Positions 16,639 to 28,161 of a DNA stretch of 64,000 bases are shown in pieces (position 1 is the stretch's first letter; the number at the start of each line of letters is the position of its first letter). The stretch lies in contig NZ_CP041356.1 of assembly GCF_006965445.1 (NCBI RefSeq), positions 1,736,001-1,800,000 of the forward strand, written 5' to 3'. The position numbers and the translations under genes were made by a program. Source of the DNA: Lactococcus protaetiae (GTDB lineage Bacteria > Bacillota > Bacilli > Lactobacillales > Streptococcaceae). A model generated the notes under the pieces. The model worked only from the letters and a program-made list of their open reading frames with translations, ran no database searches and was not told where the DNA came from.

Positions 16639-17943
16639 TTAATCTAAAATGGTACTAATCACACCATCAGTACTAATAAAAGTATCATTTTTGATATATT
16701 TTGTGAATTCGGGATTTTCCAGCATAACTTTCGGGAAGTAGAAGCGACTATTTCCATGAATTGTTCCAGTTAAGCTTTGGATTAGTGGAGAAAGCATGGA
16801 AAGTTCCGTTAATTCTCCATCTTTTTGCAAAATCTCAATTTGTGTACGAGGTTTGCTTGAACTTGGACGATAAAAATCATAAGGTAAGTCATAATTACTA
16901 TGGATACCTGTATAGTAAACTGGATCAAAACCTGCTTCACTGACAAGTTGACTTAGAACATCAAGCTCATTTTCTTTAATAGAGTTGCGATCAAATTTGA
17001 TAGATTTCAGTAGATGACGATTGATGTAAGCTGTTGCCAAATCTGATAAAATCTTATCATCGTGCTCCATCCAAGTTTGGAAATAAGTATTCATCACACC
17101 ATCATCAAGGCGAAGATAATTTTTCAGATTATGATTTTTTTCAAAGAAGGGAACAAGACAAGGACTACTTGTTGCAAAATAGTCGGGACATTGCGCATAC
17201 AAAAATTTTGCTCGTGCTAACATTTTTTGGAGTAAAACCTCCATTGAGCGCGAAGCAGCGTGAAAATAAACTTGCATATACATTTGATAGCGACTGACAA
17301 TGTAGTCCTCTACAGCGTGCATTCCAGAATACTTAAAAGCAATGCCGTTTTCGGTAGGTACCATAACTCGTAGAATACGGGTTAAGTCAAATTGTCCATA
17401 AACCGCACCAGTATAATAAGCATCACGCAAAAGATAATCCATTCGGTCAGCATCAATCTGACTGGAAATAAGTTGAACAACTTGAGGATTAGCGTATTCG
17501 TGAGAGATTACAGAAGCTACTTTTTCAGGAAAATCGGGTGAAACTTGTCGTAAGATAGCATTGACTTCTGTTTCTTCAGAAGTAATAATCTCACGTGTCA
17601 CAGCTTCATGGTCAGTTCCAAACAAACCCTCAAAAGTATGAGAATATGCGCCATGACCCACATCATGTAAAAGTGCAGCACACTGAGTCAATAAATTTTC
17701 ATCAGGATTCCATTCAAGAGGAAAATTCATACTGAAATAATCAGTGATTTTTTTAGCAATGTGGTAAACGCCTAAACAATGGGAAAAACGAGTATGTTCA
17801 GCACCATGAAATGTAAAACTCGATGTACCAAGTTGTTTAATTCGACGTAACCGTTGAAATTCTGCAGTATCAATTAAAGCAGAAATAATCGAACTATTTA
17901 CATTAATATAATTATGTACAGGGTCACGAAAAACCTTTTCCAA
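16639..17943 (-). CDS. HD-domain phosphohydrolase (YwfO-like)
   Basis: I place the start at a TTG (17943), six bases after an ideal AGGAGG, giving MEKVFRDPVHNYINV, the conserved beginning of this family (434 residues). The HD motif is in HCLGVYHIAKK and ALLHDVGHGAYSHTFE, so metal-dependent hydrolysis of a nucleotide is expected; relatives are dNTP triphosphohydrolase-like. It lies 45 bases upstream of the HAD gene on the same strand and may be co-transcribed with it. Confidence 0.88.
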   Translation of the reverse strand: MEKVFRDPVHNYINVNSSIISALIDTAEFQRLRRIKQLGTSSFTFHGAEHTRFSHCLGVYHIAKKITDYFSMNFPLEWNPDENLLTQCAALLHDVGHGAYSHTFEGLFGTDHEAVTREIITSEETEVNAILRQVSPDFPEKVASVISHEYANPQVVQLISSQIDADRMDYLLRDAYYTGAVYGQFDLTRILRVMVPTENGIAFKYSGMHAVEDYIVSRYQMYMQVYFHAASRSMEVLLQKMLARAKFLYAQCPDYFATSSPCLVPFFEKNHNLKNYLRLDDGVMNTYFQTWMEHDDKILSDLATAYINRHLLKSIKFDRNSIKENELDVLSQLVSEAGFDPVYYTGIHSNYDLPYDFYRPSSSKPRTQIEILQKDGELTELSMLSPLIQSLTGTIHGNSRFYFPKVMLENPEFTKYIKNDTFISTDGVISTILD

Positions 17944-18203
17944 AACAGACCTCCTATTATTGTGATGAGTTGAATTGTCTACTATATCATTACTGACAAA
18001 TTTGAAAGAGAGCCAAGAGGAACAAATTTTATAATCTGTCAATACAAAAATTTACTGACAGAAAGCAATCTCTTTGACAGCTCATTTTCTCTAATTATAA
18101 CCCATTTTAAATTAAAATACCATTTCTTACAGACACATCAAGAGCATCATAAGTAAAAATGAACAGCTATGATTATGGAGTAAATTATAGTAAAATATAA
18201 GTT

Positions 18204-18608
18204 ATGAAAATCACAATAAGAAGTCAGATAAAAATTGATAAACACGAAGAAATAATCAAAGAAACTTATGATGGCGAACTAAAAAGAATTGCAGGAAAAA
18301 CAGTATTAATTTACAAGAATGAAGCAGAAGAAAAGGTACTTCTCAAATTTGATGAACAAGAACTTACAATGACAAGATTTACTGACAAGCCTGTAACCAT
18401 GCGCTTTCATGAAGAATTTCGTAGTGAAATGACTTACGAAGGCTTGGGAAATCTGTCAGTACTGACAGAAAAATTGTCAGTAAATATTCAAGAAAAATTA
18501 GTAAAAATCAACTATCAACTTGCACAAAATGACTTGAAAATCGGAGATTATAGACTTCACATCACCTGGTTAGATGAAGAAGAACAAGCGAAAAAAGGAG
18601 TAAAATAA
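18204..18608 (+). CDS. DUF1934 family protein
   Basis: This 134-residue protein belongs to the YwiB/DUF1934 family, a small lipocalin-like beta barrel of unknown function (motifs MTRFTDKPVTMRFHEEF and YEGLGNLSVLTEKL). The segment LSVLTE is encoded exactly by the dispersed palindrome at 18453-18468. The next gene starts four bases after its stop. Confidence 0.8.
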   Translation: MKITIRSQIKIDKHEEIIKETYDGELKRIAGKTVLIYKNEAEEKVLLKFDEQELTMTRFTDKPVTMRFHEEFRSEMTYEGLGNLSVLTEKLSVNIQEKLVKINYQLAQNDLKIGDYRLHITWLDEEEQAKKGVK

Positions 18609-18612
18609 ACTG

Positions 18613-19779
18613 ATGAAAAAAATTCATCTTCCACAAGAACTTTATGACAAACTTGATTTATCAATTGACGAGGAAATTGAAGTGATTGATATAGCAGCAG
18701 ACAGTTTCACCGTCAGGCGATTAACTAGTAAAAAATCAGACTATGCACCTACTTGGTTTATTGTACCTACGATTTTTGCAACATTGATTTTTATTGCGCT
18801 TGCTTTCTTTTTTAACCACCCTCATGTGATTCCTTTGTCAGGAAATGAATCTATTGCGACAGCAGTGATTGTAATAGCGAATGCCCTAGCGATTTTTACT
18901 TTTATCTCTGCCTATTTCAGTCGTAGAAAAAGTTTTTATCGTCAAATGACCAAACGGATTTATTGGAGAACTTTTGTAACAGTGACAGTCTCAATATTAA
19001 TCATCGTAACACTAGCTCTGATGGCATTATTTTGGTTTTTAGGACAAATTTTTTACGGCGTAAATTTTGGTCTATTTACCTCAACATTAATCTTTACTAT
19101 TTTTTCAGGAATCCTTAACTACGTGATGATTTTTGTTGTTGACACTTTTTCAATTAATATGATGGTTAATATGTTATTGATGGTTTCTGTGGGTGGCTTA
19201 GTGTCAAGCATGGCAACAAATGGTAATCAATACTGGTGGCAGCGGAATTTTAGTTTATTAGGAACAGAGGCCTCACACTCTAGTTGGCAATTTAACTTGA
19301 CATTGATTGTATCTGCTGCATTATTTATCGCTCTGGTAGATTATATTTTTGTCTCTATTCGAGAAAAATATGGCACACATCTTAGACAGACAATTCTTCA
19401 GGTTTTGCTTACTTTATGCGCATTTTCGATTGCCTTAGTTGGATTGATACCAAATAATGCAGGATGGATGCACATTGCTCATGATGTGGCTGCTCAACTT
19501 ATCGTATTTTTTATGGCACTGTCTATTTTAGGGATTCAATGGTTTTTACCTAAAGCCGGAAAGAGCCTTTATCAAATGTCTTATATCATTGTTGGCCTTA
19601 TCTTATTTTCATATTTTCTTTGGCATCCTGTTCATTATTTAACCCTAACAGCTTTTGAAATTCTTTCATTCAGCCTAAGTTTTGCTTGGCTTCTCCTTTT
19701 AGTCAATACATTGATTAATATGTTATGGAACGACCGAAAAATATACAAAGTTACTGTTTCTAAAGAAAATGAAGAATGA
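18613..19779 (+). CDS. Polytopic membrane protein with AbrB-like N-terminus
   Basis: The first 36 residues (KKIHLPQELYDKLDLSIDEE, then IEVIDIAADSFTVRRL) resemble the swapped-hairpin fold of AbrB/MazE-type proteins. The rest is a membrane domain with about nine to ten hydrophobic segments, reminiscent of DUF998-type proteins, with a short basic tail. I do not recognise a specific family. The stop codon TGA is part of the first bases of repeat copy C, so the original C-terminus may have differed. Confidence 0.7.
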   Translation: MKKIHLPQELYDKLDLSIDEEIEVIDIAADSFTVRRLTSKKSDYAPTWFIVPTIFATLIFIALAFFFNHPHVIPLSGNESIATAVIVIANALAIFTFISAYFSRRKSFYRQMTKRIYWRTFVTVTVSILIIVTLALMALFWFLGQIFYGVNFGLFTSTLIFTIFSGILNYVMIFVVDTFSINMMVNMLLMVSVGGLVSSMATNGNQYWWQRNFSLLGTEASHSSWQFNLTLIVSAALFIALVDYIFVSIREKYGTHLRQTILQVLLTLCAFSIALVGLIPNNAGWMHIAHDVAAQLIVFFMALSILGIQWFLPKAGKSLYQMSYIIVGLILFSYFLWHPVHYLTLTAFEILSFSLSFAWLLLLVNTLINMLWNDRKIYKVTVSKENEE

Positions 19780-20310
19780 AGTCAAGACTTATTCAGTGAG
19801 AGTGTCGTAAAACATTTGTCCATTTTCTCTAGTCGCTATCTTCGCTGCGCTACGCTGTCCGTTTGCTTAGCTGCTAAAGCAGCAAGAGCAAAAGGCAATG
19901 CGACTGATAAAAGGGCAACTCACCACTGAATTTAAGGTACAATCTCTAGGTGTAACAACTAAGCGACCTGTACGCAGCTAAAGCTGCAACAGTCTGCTTA
20001 ACATCTTCGATATGAGGTCACACCGTAGCGAAGCTTCGTTATCCATTCGCTCTATCTCCACTTTGCTTCGCTGTCGATTTCACTAACCGATAAAGTCGGA
20101 AGTTCAAATCGCAATCAACTAAAGTCGCAAGGCGAAGTGGTCTTGTTCCAGAAGCCTAAGTGCTATCTCCGTTTCACTGCACTGTCCACACCACGGGTAT
20201 CCATGCTCGCTACGGTGCTGAAGCGCGAGTCGCAATGGTTCTCGCTAAGTGGCTAAAGCCACAAGTCGAGTCGCAAAGCACTAACGCCCTAGGGCAGTCG
20301 GACTAAATTC
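19776..20310 (+). repeat. Composite hairpin-rich intergenic repeat, copy C
   Basis: It starts ATGAAGTCAAGACTTATTCA within the upstream stop codon and runs to the GGACTAAATTC motif just before the rplU promoter. It is nearly identical to copy A for about 400 bases, then carries a private block (20170-20275) with GTGGC-TAAA-GCCAC, also found in copy D as GTGGC-TAAA-GTCAC. Confidence 0.9.
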
Positions 20311-20330
20311 AAGTTTTTTGAAAAAAATTC

Positions 20331-20359
20331 TTGAAAAACAATAAAAGAAGTAGTATAAT
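20331..20359 (+). promoter_or_regulatory. Promoter of the rplU operon
   Basis: TTGAAA (20331-20336) and TATAAT (20354-20359) are 17 bases apart. Confidence 0.85.
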
Positions 20360-20365
20360 GATATA

Positions 20366-20490
20366 GTTGTCTTTGTGGAATCTCATGAAGTACAACCGCA
20401 CGAAGTTTCGTTTAAAGTGGCAAAAAGCCCACGAACAAAGGCGAGTCTGACAGTCGCTTGACTAAAAAAGCGACCAAATCTAATAAGGAG
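20366..20490 (+). promoter_or_regulatory. L21-type ribosomal protein leader
   Basis: A structured 5' leader of about 130 bases lies between the promoter and rplU. It contains CACGAAG/CTTCGTG-like pairing and GTCGCTTGAC...GCGAC. Position, length and context match the L21 leader family of Firmicutes, thought to bind L21 and control the operon. The assignment rests on position and general look, not an alignment. Confidence 0.6.
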
Positions 20491-20498
20491 GAATCACA

Positions 20499-20813
20499 AT
20501 GTCAAACTATGCAATCATCAAAACTGGTGGTAAACAAGTTAAAGTTGAAGAAGGTTCAGTAATCTACGTTGAAAAACTTAACGTTGAAGCTGGTCAAAAC
20601 GTAACTTTCGATGAAGTTATCTTTGTCGGAGGAGAAACAACTAAAGTTGGTGCACCACTCGTTGAAGGCGCTACTGTTGTTGGTGAAGTTGAAAAACATG
20701 GTAAACAAAAGAAAGTTGTTACTTTCCAATACAAACCTAAAAAACACTCACACCGTAAACAAGGTCACCGTCAACCTTACACTAAAGTTGTTATCAAATC
20801 AGTTAACGCTTAA
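20499..20813 (+). CDS. rplU: 50S ribosomal protein L21
   Basis: The 104-residue protein starts [20 protein letters not shown] and ends in the basic [20 protein letters not shown] tail, both diagnostic of bacterial L21. AAGGAGG lies upstream. It is the first gene of the conserved rplU-prp-rpmA operon. Confidence 0.98.
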   Translation: MSNYAIIKTGGKQVKVEEGSVIYVEKLNVEAGQNVTFDEVIFVGGETTKVGAPLVEGATVVGEVEKHGKQKKVVTFQYKPKKHSHRKQGHRQPYTKVVIKSVNA

Positions 20814-20815
20814 TT

Positions 20816-21148
20816 ATGATTGAAGCAGTAATTAGAAAGAAGCGTGACCGCTTTGTTTCTTATGAAATCTCAGGTCATGCCTCATCAGGTACAGGTGAAT
20901 TTGAGTTCGATGTTGTTTGTGCAGATGTGAGCGTTTTGTCGATTACAACTGCCAATAATATTGATTCAATGGCTAAGGTCAGACCCATTACCAAAATGGA
21001 AGAGGGCTACCTTTACGTCGAAGTACCGATAAGTATCCCGAACAAACAAGAAGAAGTTGTTCAAATTCTTCTCCAAGCATTTGCAAATGCTATGGAAGAT
21101 GTAGCTGAAGAATTTCCACAGTATGTTCATTTAACTATTGAAAATTAG
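20816..21148 (+). CDS. prp: Ribosomal-processing cysteine protease Prp
   Basis: Prp cleaves the N-terminal extension of L27. The 110-residue protein has the catalytic pair in ISGHASSGTGEFEFDVVCA: His about residue 22 and Cys about residue 34. It lies two bases after rplU and directly before rpmA, whose product carries the matching cleavage site. Confidence 0.95.
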   Translation: MIEAVIRKKRDRFVSYEISGHASSGTGEFEFDVVCADVSVLSITTANNIDSMAKVRPITKMEEGYLYVEVPISIPNKQEEVVQILLQAFANAMEDVAEEFPQYVHLTIEN

Positions 21149-21160
21149 AGGGCAAATATT

Positions 21161-21445
21161 ATGTTAAAACTTAATTCACAACTCTTCGCCCACAAAAAAG
21201 GTGGAGGTTCTACTTCCAATGGACGTGACTCACAAGCAAAACGTCTTGGTGCTAAGGCATCTGACGGTGAACTTGTAAGTGGCGGTTCAATCCTTTTCCG
21301 CCAACGTGGTACACATATCCATCCAGGTACTAATGTTGGCCGTGGTGGCGATGATACTCTTTTCGCTAAAATCGAAGGAACTGTTAAATTCGAAATGAAA
21401 CGTGGTAAAAAACACGTATCAGTTTATCCAGTGGTTGCTAAATAA
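21161..21445 (+). CDS. rpmA: 50S ribosomal protein L27 precursor
   Basis: The 94-residue protein begins [18 protein letters not shown]. The short extension before HKKGGG, ending NSQLFA, is the Prp cleavage signal found in Firmicutes; mature L27 should start at His or just before it. The rest ([21 protein letters not shown]) is standard L27. Confidence 0.98.
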   Translation: MLKLNSQLFAHKKGGGSTSNGRDSQAKRLGAKASDGELVSGGSILFRQRGTHIHPGTNVGRGGDDTLFAKIEGTVKFEMKRGKKHVSVYPVVAK

Positions 21446-21467
21446 TCACTGATGAGGTAATCACTTC

Positions 21468-21496
21468 AAACTCTGTCTTAGGACAGAGTTTTTTTG
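21468..21496 (+). terminator. Intrinsic terminator of the rplU operon
   Basis: AAACTCTGTC (21468-21477) pairs with GACAGAGTTT (from 21482), followed by a T run. Confidence 0.88.
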
Positions 21497-21812
21497 TAGA
21501 TTTGTAATGTTACATAAAAATTACATTAAATTAATCGATATATTACCAAAAAATAGTGGAAACAGTAATATATAAAAGACATTTACATAATAACGCTTTA
21601 AATTGAAAACACAACTAAAGAAACAAAAGATATGAAATTGTAATTATAAACATAAAGTGATAAAATAGTTTTAGACTTAGTGTATAAATAAGAAAACCTA
21701 CAAAATCTAAAGATATTTAACTAAAAACATAGATGATGAAAATCGCAGGTTATCTATATAAAAGTCCAAATATTGAAGGTTTTTTGGTATAAAAACAAAA
21801 AAGAGTAGTGTT
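21497..21812. other. AT-rich gap before the adhesin gene
   Basis: The 316 bases are strongly AT-rich and contain several TATAAA-like words but no convincing gene or stable hairpin. The adhesin promoter presumably lies here. Confidence 0.5.
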
Positions 21813-24800
21813 ATGCGACAAAATAAAAAGAAACAATCATCTATCAAACTTTCCCAGCGTCCAAAAGTATTTCGCTTTAGTGCATCATTTATCATGCTTT
21901 GCACTTTGACTGGTTGGTTAGTCTATCAAGCAAATCAAAATACATTAAAAGTTTACGCTGTTTCTGGTAATGATGGTACTGGTACATTGAATACCGTTGG
22001 AGCAAATGACTTTCTGTACTACTTTACAGACTTAGGATTCGTGACATCAGGGGATGCAAGTACATTGCCTGCACAACGACTTGAAACGGCTGGAGATTTG
22101 ACAGATAGCACAAGCTATACAAATGGTATTTCCAATGATTTAATCAATGGTACAGGAAACTTTACCATCAATCCCGAAGGTTCGCTGGGTGCAGGAGGGA
22201 CAGGCTTACCCCTGATTAACTCTTTCTTCTCAGAATGGCCACAAAATACTTATGGTATTCCTTATCTTTATACTCTAGGAAATAAATCGGGAGCAACAAA
22301 TAATAGCACGCAGCCAACAACACCAACAACTGGAACTTATACCACTCCACAAACTTCTAATGTGACAAGTACCACAGCTCCAGTTAATACAGGTAAATCA
22401 GTAACATCTACAGCAGGCTCATTTGTTTATACTCCAGGTAGTGTTGATAGTACAAATCAAATCGCAACTGTTTATACAATGAAGCCTGCGGATGGGAGCA
22501 GTACCGTGCTTGGGCCAGACCCTAAAGATAGTACAGTTCTTGCTGGAAACTCAGGAAAACAATATACCAAAACTTCCTCAGCTACAACAATCACATTGGA
22601 TAATCCAGATGGAACAAAGACAGGAGGAACAGGGGGACACCTGGGACGATTGTAGGTTCAACGACAGGTGCGACTTCCTTTAACCCTCCTGTAGGATTTA
22701 CAACAAAAATTCTTTACCAAAGTGACCTAAGTTCAGCTAAAACGGGCTACATCCAGCCAGACCAAGACCCGAGCACACAAGCAACTTACCCGATTCAAGC
22801 AGTCAACCCAGGGGATAATGCTATTGCAACACAAGTAGAAGATGTCTCTTACTTTGATGCTTATAATGGTTCATCTTTTGCAGGGTCAGGTTCAATCACG
22901 AGCATAATCACTTATGTCGGTGCTACAGTGTCAGGTAAAGATGCGAATGGAAATACTGTGACAGGGACAACGGTTACTTATTCAGGACAACAAGACCCTA
23001 ACGGCACAACTTATACAGGAGATTACGCGGAAATCTCGAATGGTAAAGGAACAACATTAACTCCAGTAGTGGCAGGAAAGATAGTTGCTAATGATTCAAA
23101 AGGAAATCCTATCCAACTTTCTGGAATTACTGTGACAGGTGGTAAGGAAACAGGGATTACTTGCACGATTACCTATTCAGAAGATGCTTCAAAAAATATG
23201 ACAATTGTCTGGGATGGCGCAGCAACTACAATCACAGAACCCGTCATTAATCAAACCTCTACAGACAGCTCAGGGACAAATGCTATTAGTGCGACAGGAA
23301 CGCCAAATAAATCGGGAAGCTTCTACTCAAATTTTGCAAATGACCAAGAAGTGATCTCGATAGGTCCTAATCTAACGACAGCTTCAAAAGGTATCTTAAC
23401 ACTCACTCCAGCCTCAGGTAATCAAATCGGCGCAGCTGAGTTGACCTCTTACAAACTTGACATGACGAAGACTTGGAATTTTGGGGGTCAAGTAGCAATT
23501 GGTGGTACTGGAGGAGCTGATGGTGTTGGTTTTGCGCTCTATCCAGGTAATGTCGGACAAATCGGTAAAAAAGGATTAGACCTCGGTGTAGGAGGATTGT
23601 CTGGAGCTTTTGGGTGGACGGCAGATACCTATGCTAACGGGGCAGGAGCCACAACAGATCCAGCCTATCTGCTACAAGGTTCAGATAGTACATCAACAGG
23701 AACTAATGGAACATATAAAGGATCAGACGGACCATCGAATTATACTTTACCAACTTCTGGTGCCACAGTATCCAATAGTGGAACGAATACTACAACGCAA
23801 AATCTAGCACTTAACTTCACTACAGGTGGGGGAACTAATACTGCAAGAGGTGGCTGGGCATTTTCAAGACCTTCAGGTGGTTCAGCAACAAATGCGTACT
23901 CTGTCTTTGACTTAACGGACTGTCCTACAGCTGATATTTCAGGTTTCTTGGATAACAGTTTTCATGATTTTACTCTCCAATACACACCAGGAACAAAATC
24001 CACCAAAGCCTCTGACCTTGCTCAGGGGACAATTGCAGTAGAGTATGGTGCAGACTTAACCTCCGCCTCAGCTCCGAGTGTTACAACATCTGGAAATGCA
24101 ACAACAAGTGGTACGACAACAATACTTCCTAATGGTTCAACTTGGGCAATTCAAGGCAATGGTAATTCTACAAATGCAGTTGCTTTTAGCTCAGAAAGCA
24201 GCGCAAGTAGTAATTCAAACTATAAAATCACAATAGCTAATAATATGGCAGCATCAACTACACCAACAGCAACTTATGGTTCAGCTTTGACTGGGATGAA
24301 ACTTGCTCTAAAGAGTTTTAGCTATAAAGGAACACCATACCCAATTGGCACCACATTCTCATATACTCAGCAAGGAACTTCATCGTCATTTACAAGTGGT
24401 TATGGTACTGTTTCTTATTCAACACCTACAATCACGTATTCTAATGTGATTGTAGCAAAATCAAGCACCACAACAAGTACAAGCACCTCTGTTACTTACT
24501 ATTATGCTAGCTTCGCTACGTATTCTGCAAACTCTGTTGATGGAAGTAGTGATTTCAAATGGTCTATTCCTGTCGCAGAGTTAGAGTATAATGCTGGTGG
24601 TGCTTCAGAAGTTGGAATAACCAAAATGTCTTTTGCGTTTCTTGGATCGACGGGTGGTGCAATGAATCTGCAACAAGTGGAATTTCAAGGAGATGCAACA
24701 GCTAATGCAATGCAGTCTAATCAAGGCTTTGGTTTTTCTCCTTCACCAGGTTATGTGACAGTAGGCTATGTTGACTTTACCAAAAATACCGTAGTCAACT

Positions 24801-27084
24801 TATCGGGACAACAACTCGTCAATAATGCTGGAAATCCAATCTCGCAAATCAAATCTAAAAATGCATCAGGAGTGGATGTTTCACCACCAACAGCGAAGTC
24901 AGTGACGACAATGATTACACCTGATGGAAAAAATCAAAACAATATCGGAAACGAATTTACCGACCAAGTGAGTCGGATGTATCAGACTCTTGCTCCTGAT
25001 GTAGGTGGAAGTGGAGGAGGTTTTGATCCAGGAGATGGTACAGCAGTTCCATCTGAAATATTTAACAAAAGTACCACACCTTTTAGTCCGACTAATCCAT
25101 TTAGTGTATCTCCTGATTATACTTATGCAGGAATTTATGGTACGGCATTGGGTAGTATCACTTCACTATCTGGGGATAGTTCAGGAAATATTTATATTAA
25201 TGGAAGTACAACAGCAGCAGTAAACTTGGATACAACAGCAGGAAGTTATGATGGTACATCAATGTCTGGAAAATATACAGGAACTTTCTCTGCGAATGAT
25301 ACCTATTTGTACTATATCTATAAACCTGCAACAGAATATGCTAATGTCACTTATGTTGATTTGAATGGTGGGAGCGATGGCAAAACCCCAACCTATGTTG
25401 ACCCAAGTATTACAGGCGCCAATAAGGATACGTCTACACAAATTTCAATTGCCTATAAAGGTACAGTTGGAGCAACGTTGTCAGCCGTTAGTTATGCTGC
25501 CAGCAATTATACTAATGCTAAAACAACGGGGACAAATCTTGTTACAGCAAATGCTAGTAGTAATTTTGCTATTCCGGCGGGTTACCAGTTAAGTTATGCA
25601 ATCAACACGACAGGCCAATCTGGAGCTGGTACAAATAAGATTATGACTGGCTCGTCGCCAAGTGATTCGTCAACACCAACAATCCCTAATTCTTCAGGAA
25701 CAAATGCGGCAACGGATGTATCAACAAGTGGTTTAACATTTGACTGGTCACTGGCAGAAAATACTCCTGAGACAATTACGATTTATTTAACGCATATAGC
25801 GGCTTCTAGTATCAATGGTACGGCCTTGACTCCTATATTACAAGCGGAGACGATAAATTATTATACTAATACTGGTTCGGCTACTGTACCAGCTGGTACT
25901 ACAACTGTGGCGACTGCGGTAACAAATTATATTGGCTTTAGTAATGTTTATGACCAAGTCAATGGAAATCTTCTTTATACGGACTGGTATAATTATGGAA
26001 CAAGTAAACCTACTCTAACAGCAAGTAGTGCTCCAGCACTTAACAATGATGGAAGTTTAGCATCTTCAGCGACAGGATGGAGTACCTATAATTCAAGTAG
26101 TCCACCTCAGTTTTTATCTTCTTCATTTCCTACGGTTTCTGGGAAATATATCAATGCGGTAACTAATGCTGGAGTGGTGGTTACGCCTGTACCAACACAA
26201 GTGCCAGCAGTAACGGCAACTGGTGGTACACAGTTTGCTGGATACACGACATCAAGTAGTTACCCAACAACTAATAGCTATACTCCTACAATTTCGAGTA
26301 TTACTTTGAATGTTTATTATAATACGTCAACGAGTATTGCGATGTCTAACAGTCCTACTTATACGACAGAGCACGTGAACTATGTTGCTCAAACTGATCC
26401 AACACATCAGGTGGCGACAACATCTCAGCAGACGATTACCTTTATCACTGTGAATGCAATGAGTGGAACGAGTGGTTCGGGAACAACAACAGGTGTCTAT
26501 GCCACTTACTGGTATGATGGTATCCCTACAACTTATCCTACAGTGTCTTACACATCATCCAATACGGTTGGGACAGTAAGTGCGCCTACTGGCTGGACAT
26601 TACTTTCTACGGATCCTAGCTTCGACTCAATTACAAATATTGCAGGTAAAATCGCAGCACCCCACTCTCCGAGTATGATATTGTGACAACCGCAGTTGAA
26701 AATGACTATACAACTGGTGGTACTAATAAGTCAATCTCATTAACTCCAACAACTGGAAACTCCAATACTTATACGCTGAAGGGACAGGTGGCAAAAGCTG
26801 GTTCAAATACGATAGTACCTACATCGACCACTACAAGTTTAAGCTCTAGTGCAACTATTGGTGCTTTGGGTAAATTATTTGAAACGGGCGTTTCTGCGGA
26901 TACAACAACAACTGGAAATACGGATTTGAGTTTTACAATTTACTATACGAAAACGACATGGTCACTGCCGTATACGGGTGGAATTGGTATCTTGCTCATC
27001 GTTATTCTAGGGGTTGGAATCAGTAGTCTTGCAATCATTCTACGAAAACGTAAAAATCGGCAAGCTGAAGAAATTCAAAGTTAA
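21813..27084 (+). pseudogene. Large LPYTG-anchored lectin-like surface adhesin, interrupted by two frameshifts
   Basis: Read across two one-base gaps this is one protein of about 1757 residues. It has a basic N-terminus and signal-type segment (FSASFIMLCTLTGWLVYQ), Ser/Thr/Gly-rich spacers, an L-type-lectin-like region (TWNFGGQVAIGGTGGADGVG, LSGAFGWTAD; coded near 23470-23650), repeated beta-rich domains resembling MucBP (VTYVDLNGGSDG), and a C-terminal LPYTG, hydrophobic segment and RKRKNR tail. The first break is at a G5 run (22632-22636), where a sixth G would restore the frame; the second at a C4 run (26660-26663), where a fifth C would. The middle and last parts have no ribosome binding site of their own. 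It is either a sequencing artefact, a decayed gene or a switched-off phase-variable gene. Confidence 0.85.
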
Positions 27085-27085
27085 C

Positions 27086-27124
27086 AAAAAACTTCGAGAT
27101 TGATCTATTATCTCGGAGTTTTTT
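27086..27124 (+). terminator. Intrinsic terminator of the adhesin gene
   Basis: AAAAAACTTCGAGAT (27086-27100) and ATCTCGGAGTTTTTT (27110-27124) form a long stem with one mismatch and a T tail. Confidence 0.85.
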
Positions 27125-27197
27125 GGACAAATTGAAATTTATATTAAAAAATGAAATATGCTATAATATAAGAAAACGATTAAATGGAGATTGTTTA

Positions 27198-28151
27198 TTG
27201 AATAAAAATTCTATTGAATTTAAGCTTAAAAATCCAGAAGATGCAAGTCTGATTTTTGGTGTGCAAGATAAGTATTTGAAATTGATTGAGGCTCAACTAG
27301 GTGTTGAGGTGAATTATCGTGGCGAGATGGTACAAATTTTGTCTGATGATGAGGGTTCGTGCGAGCGAGCGCGAAAGGCGCTTCAAGCTCTTCAGGTCTT
27401 GGTTTCAAGAGGAGTTCCTGTGCATACCTCAGATGTGGTCATCGCTGTAAAAATGGTTTTGAATGATGATATTGAGAACTTTACAACGCTTTATGAAGTT
27501 GAGCTAACTAAAGATGCAAATAATAAACCAATTAGGCTCAAAAATCTGGGTCAGAAGACTTATGTAGATTCGGTCAAACATCATGATATTGTTTTTGGGA
27601 TTGGACCTGCTGGAACAGGGAAAACATTTCTTGCTGTGGTAATGGCAGTTCAAGCCTTACGTAATGGTGCTGTGAAGCGTATTATATTGACAAGACCTGC
27701 GGTTGAAGCTGGCGAAAGTTTAGGATTTTTGCCCGGAGATTTACAGGAGAAAGTTGACCCTTATCTTCGCCCTGTATATGATGCTTTATTTACTATTTTG
27801 GGAAAAACGGCTACTGAGCGTATGATGGAGCGTGGTATTATTGAGATTGCGCCGCTTGCTTATATGCGTGGTCGGACATTAGATGATGCATTTGTTATCT
27901 TGGATGAAGCACAAAATACAACAACAATGCAGATGAAGATGTTTTTGACGCGTCTTGGCTTTAATTCGAAGATGATTGTTAACGGAGATACTTCGCAAAT
28001 TGATTTGCCTCTGAAAGTTAAATCAGGCTTGATTGATGCTAAGGATAAGTTGAGTCGTGTTGATGCGATTGATTTTGTATATTTTACTTCCAAAGATGTG
28101 GTACGTCATCCAGTAGTGGCTGAAATCATCAAGGCTTACGGTGATGAATGA
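27198..28151 (+). CDS. phoH: PhoH-like ATPase
   Basis: A TTG at 27198 lies seven bases after TGGAGA and gives 317 residues (MNKNSIEFKLKNPEDA); a longer frame would overlap the TATAAT -10 box at 27162-27167. Walker A GPAGTGKTFL, Walker B FVILDEAQN and the RPAVEAGESLGFLPGDLQEK segment are typical of PhoH. The protein probably acts in RNA metabolism. In Firmicutes it commonly lies upstream of ybeY and dgkA, as here, though the hydrolase and NUDIX genes intervene. Confidence 0.92.
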   Translation: MNKNSIEFKLKNPEDASLIFGVQDKYLKLIEAQLGVEVNYRGEMVQILSDDEGSCERARKALQALQVLVSRGVPVHTSDVVIAVKMVLNDDIENFTTLYEVELTKDANNKPIRLKNLGQKTYVDSVKHHDIVFGIGPAGTGKTFLAVVMAVQALRNGAVKRIILTRPAVEAGESLGFLPGDLQEKVDPYLRPVYDALFTILGKTATERMMERGIIEIAPLAYMRGRTLDDAFVILDEAQNTTTMQMKMFLTRLGFNSKMIVNGDTSQIDLPLKVKSGLIDAKDKLSRVDAIDFVYFTSKDVVRHPVVAEIIKAYGDE

Positions 28152-28161
28152 GGGAAGAACA

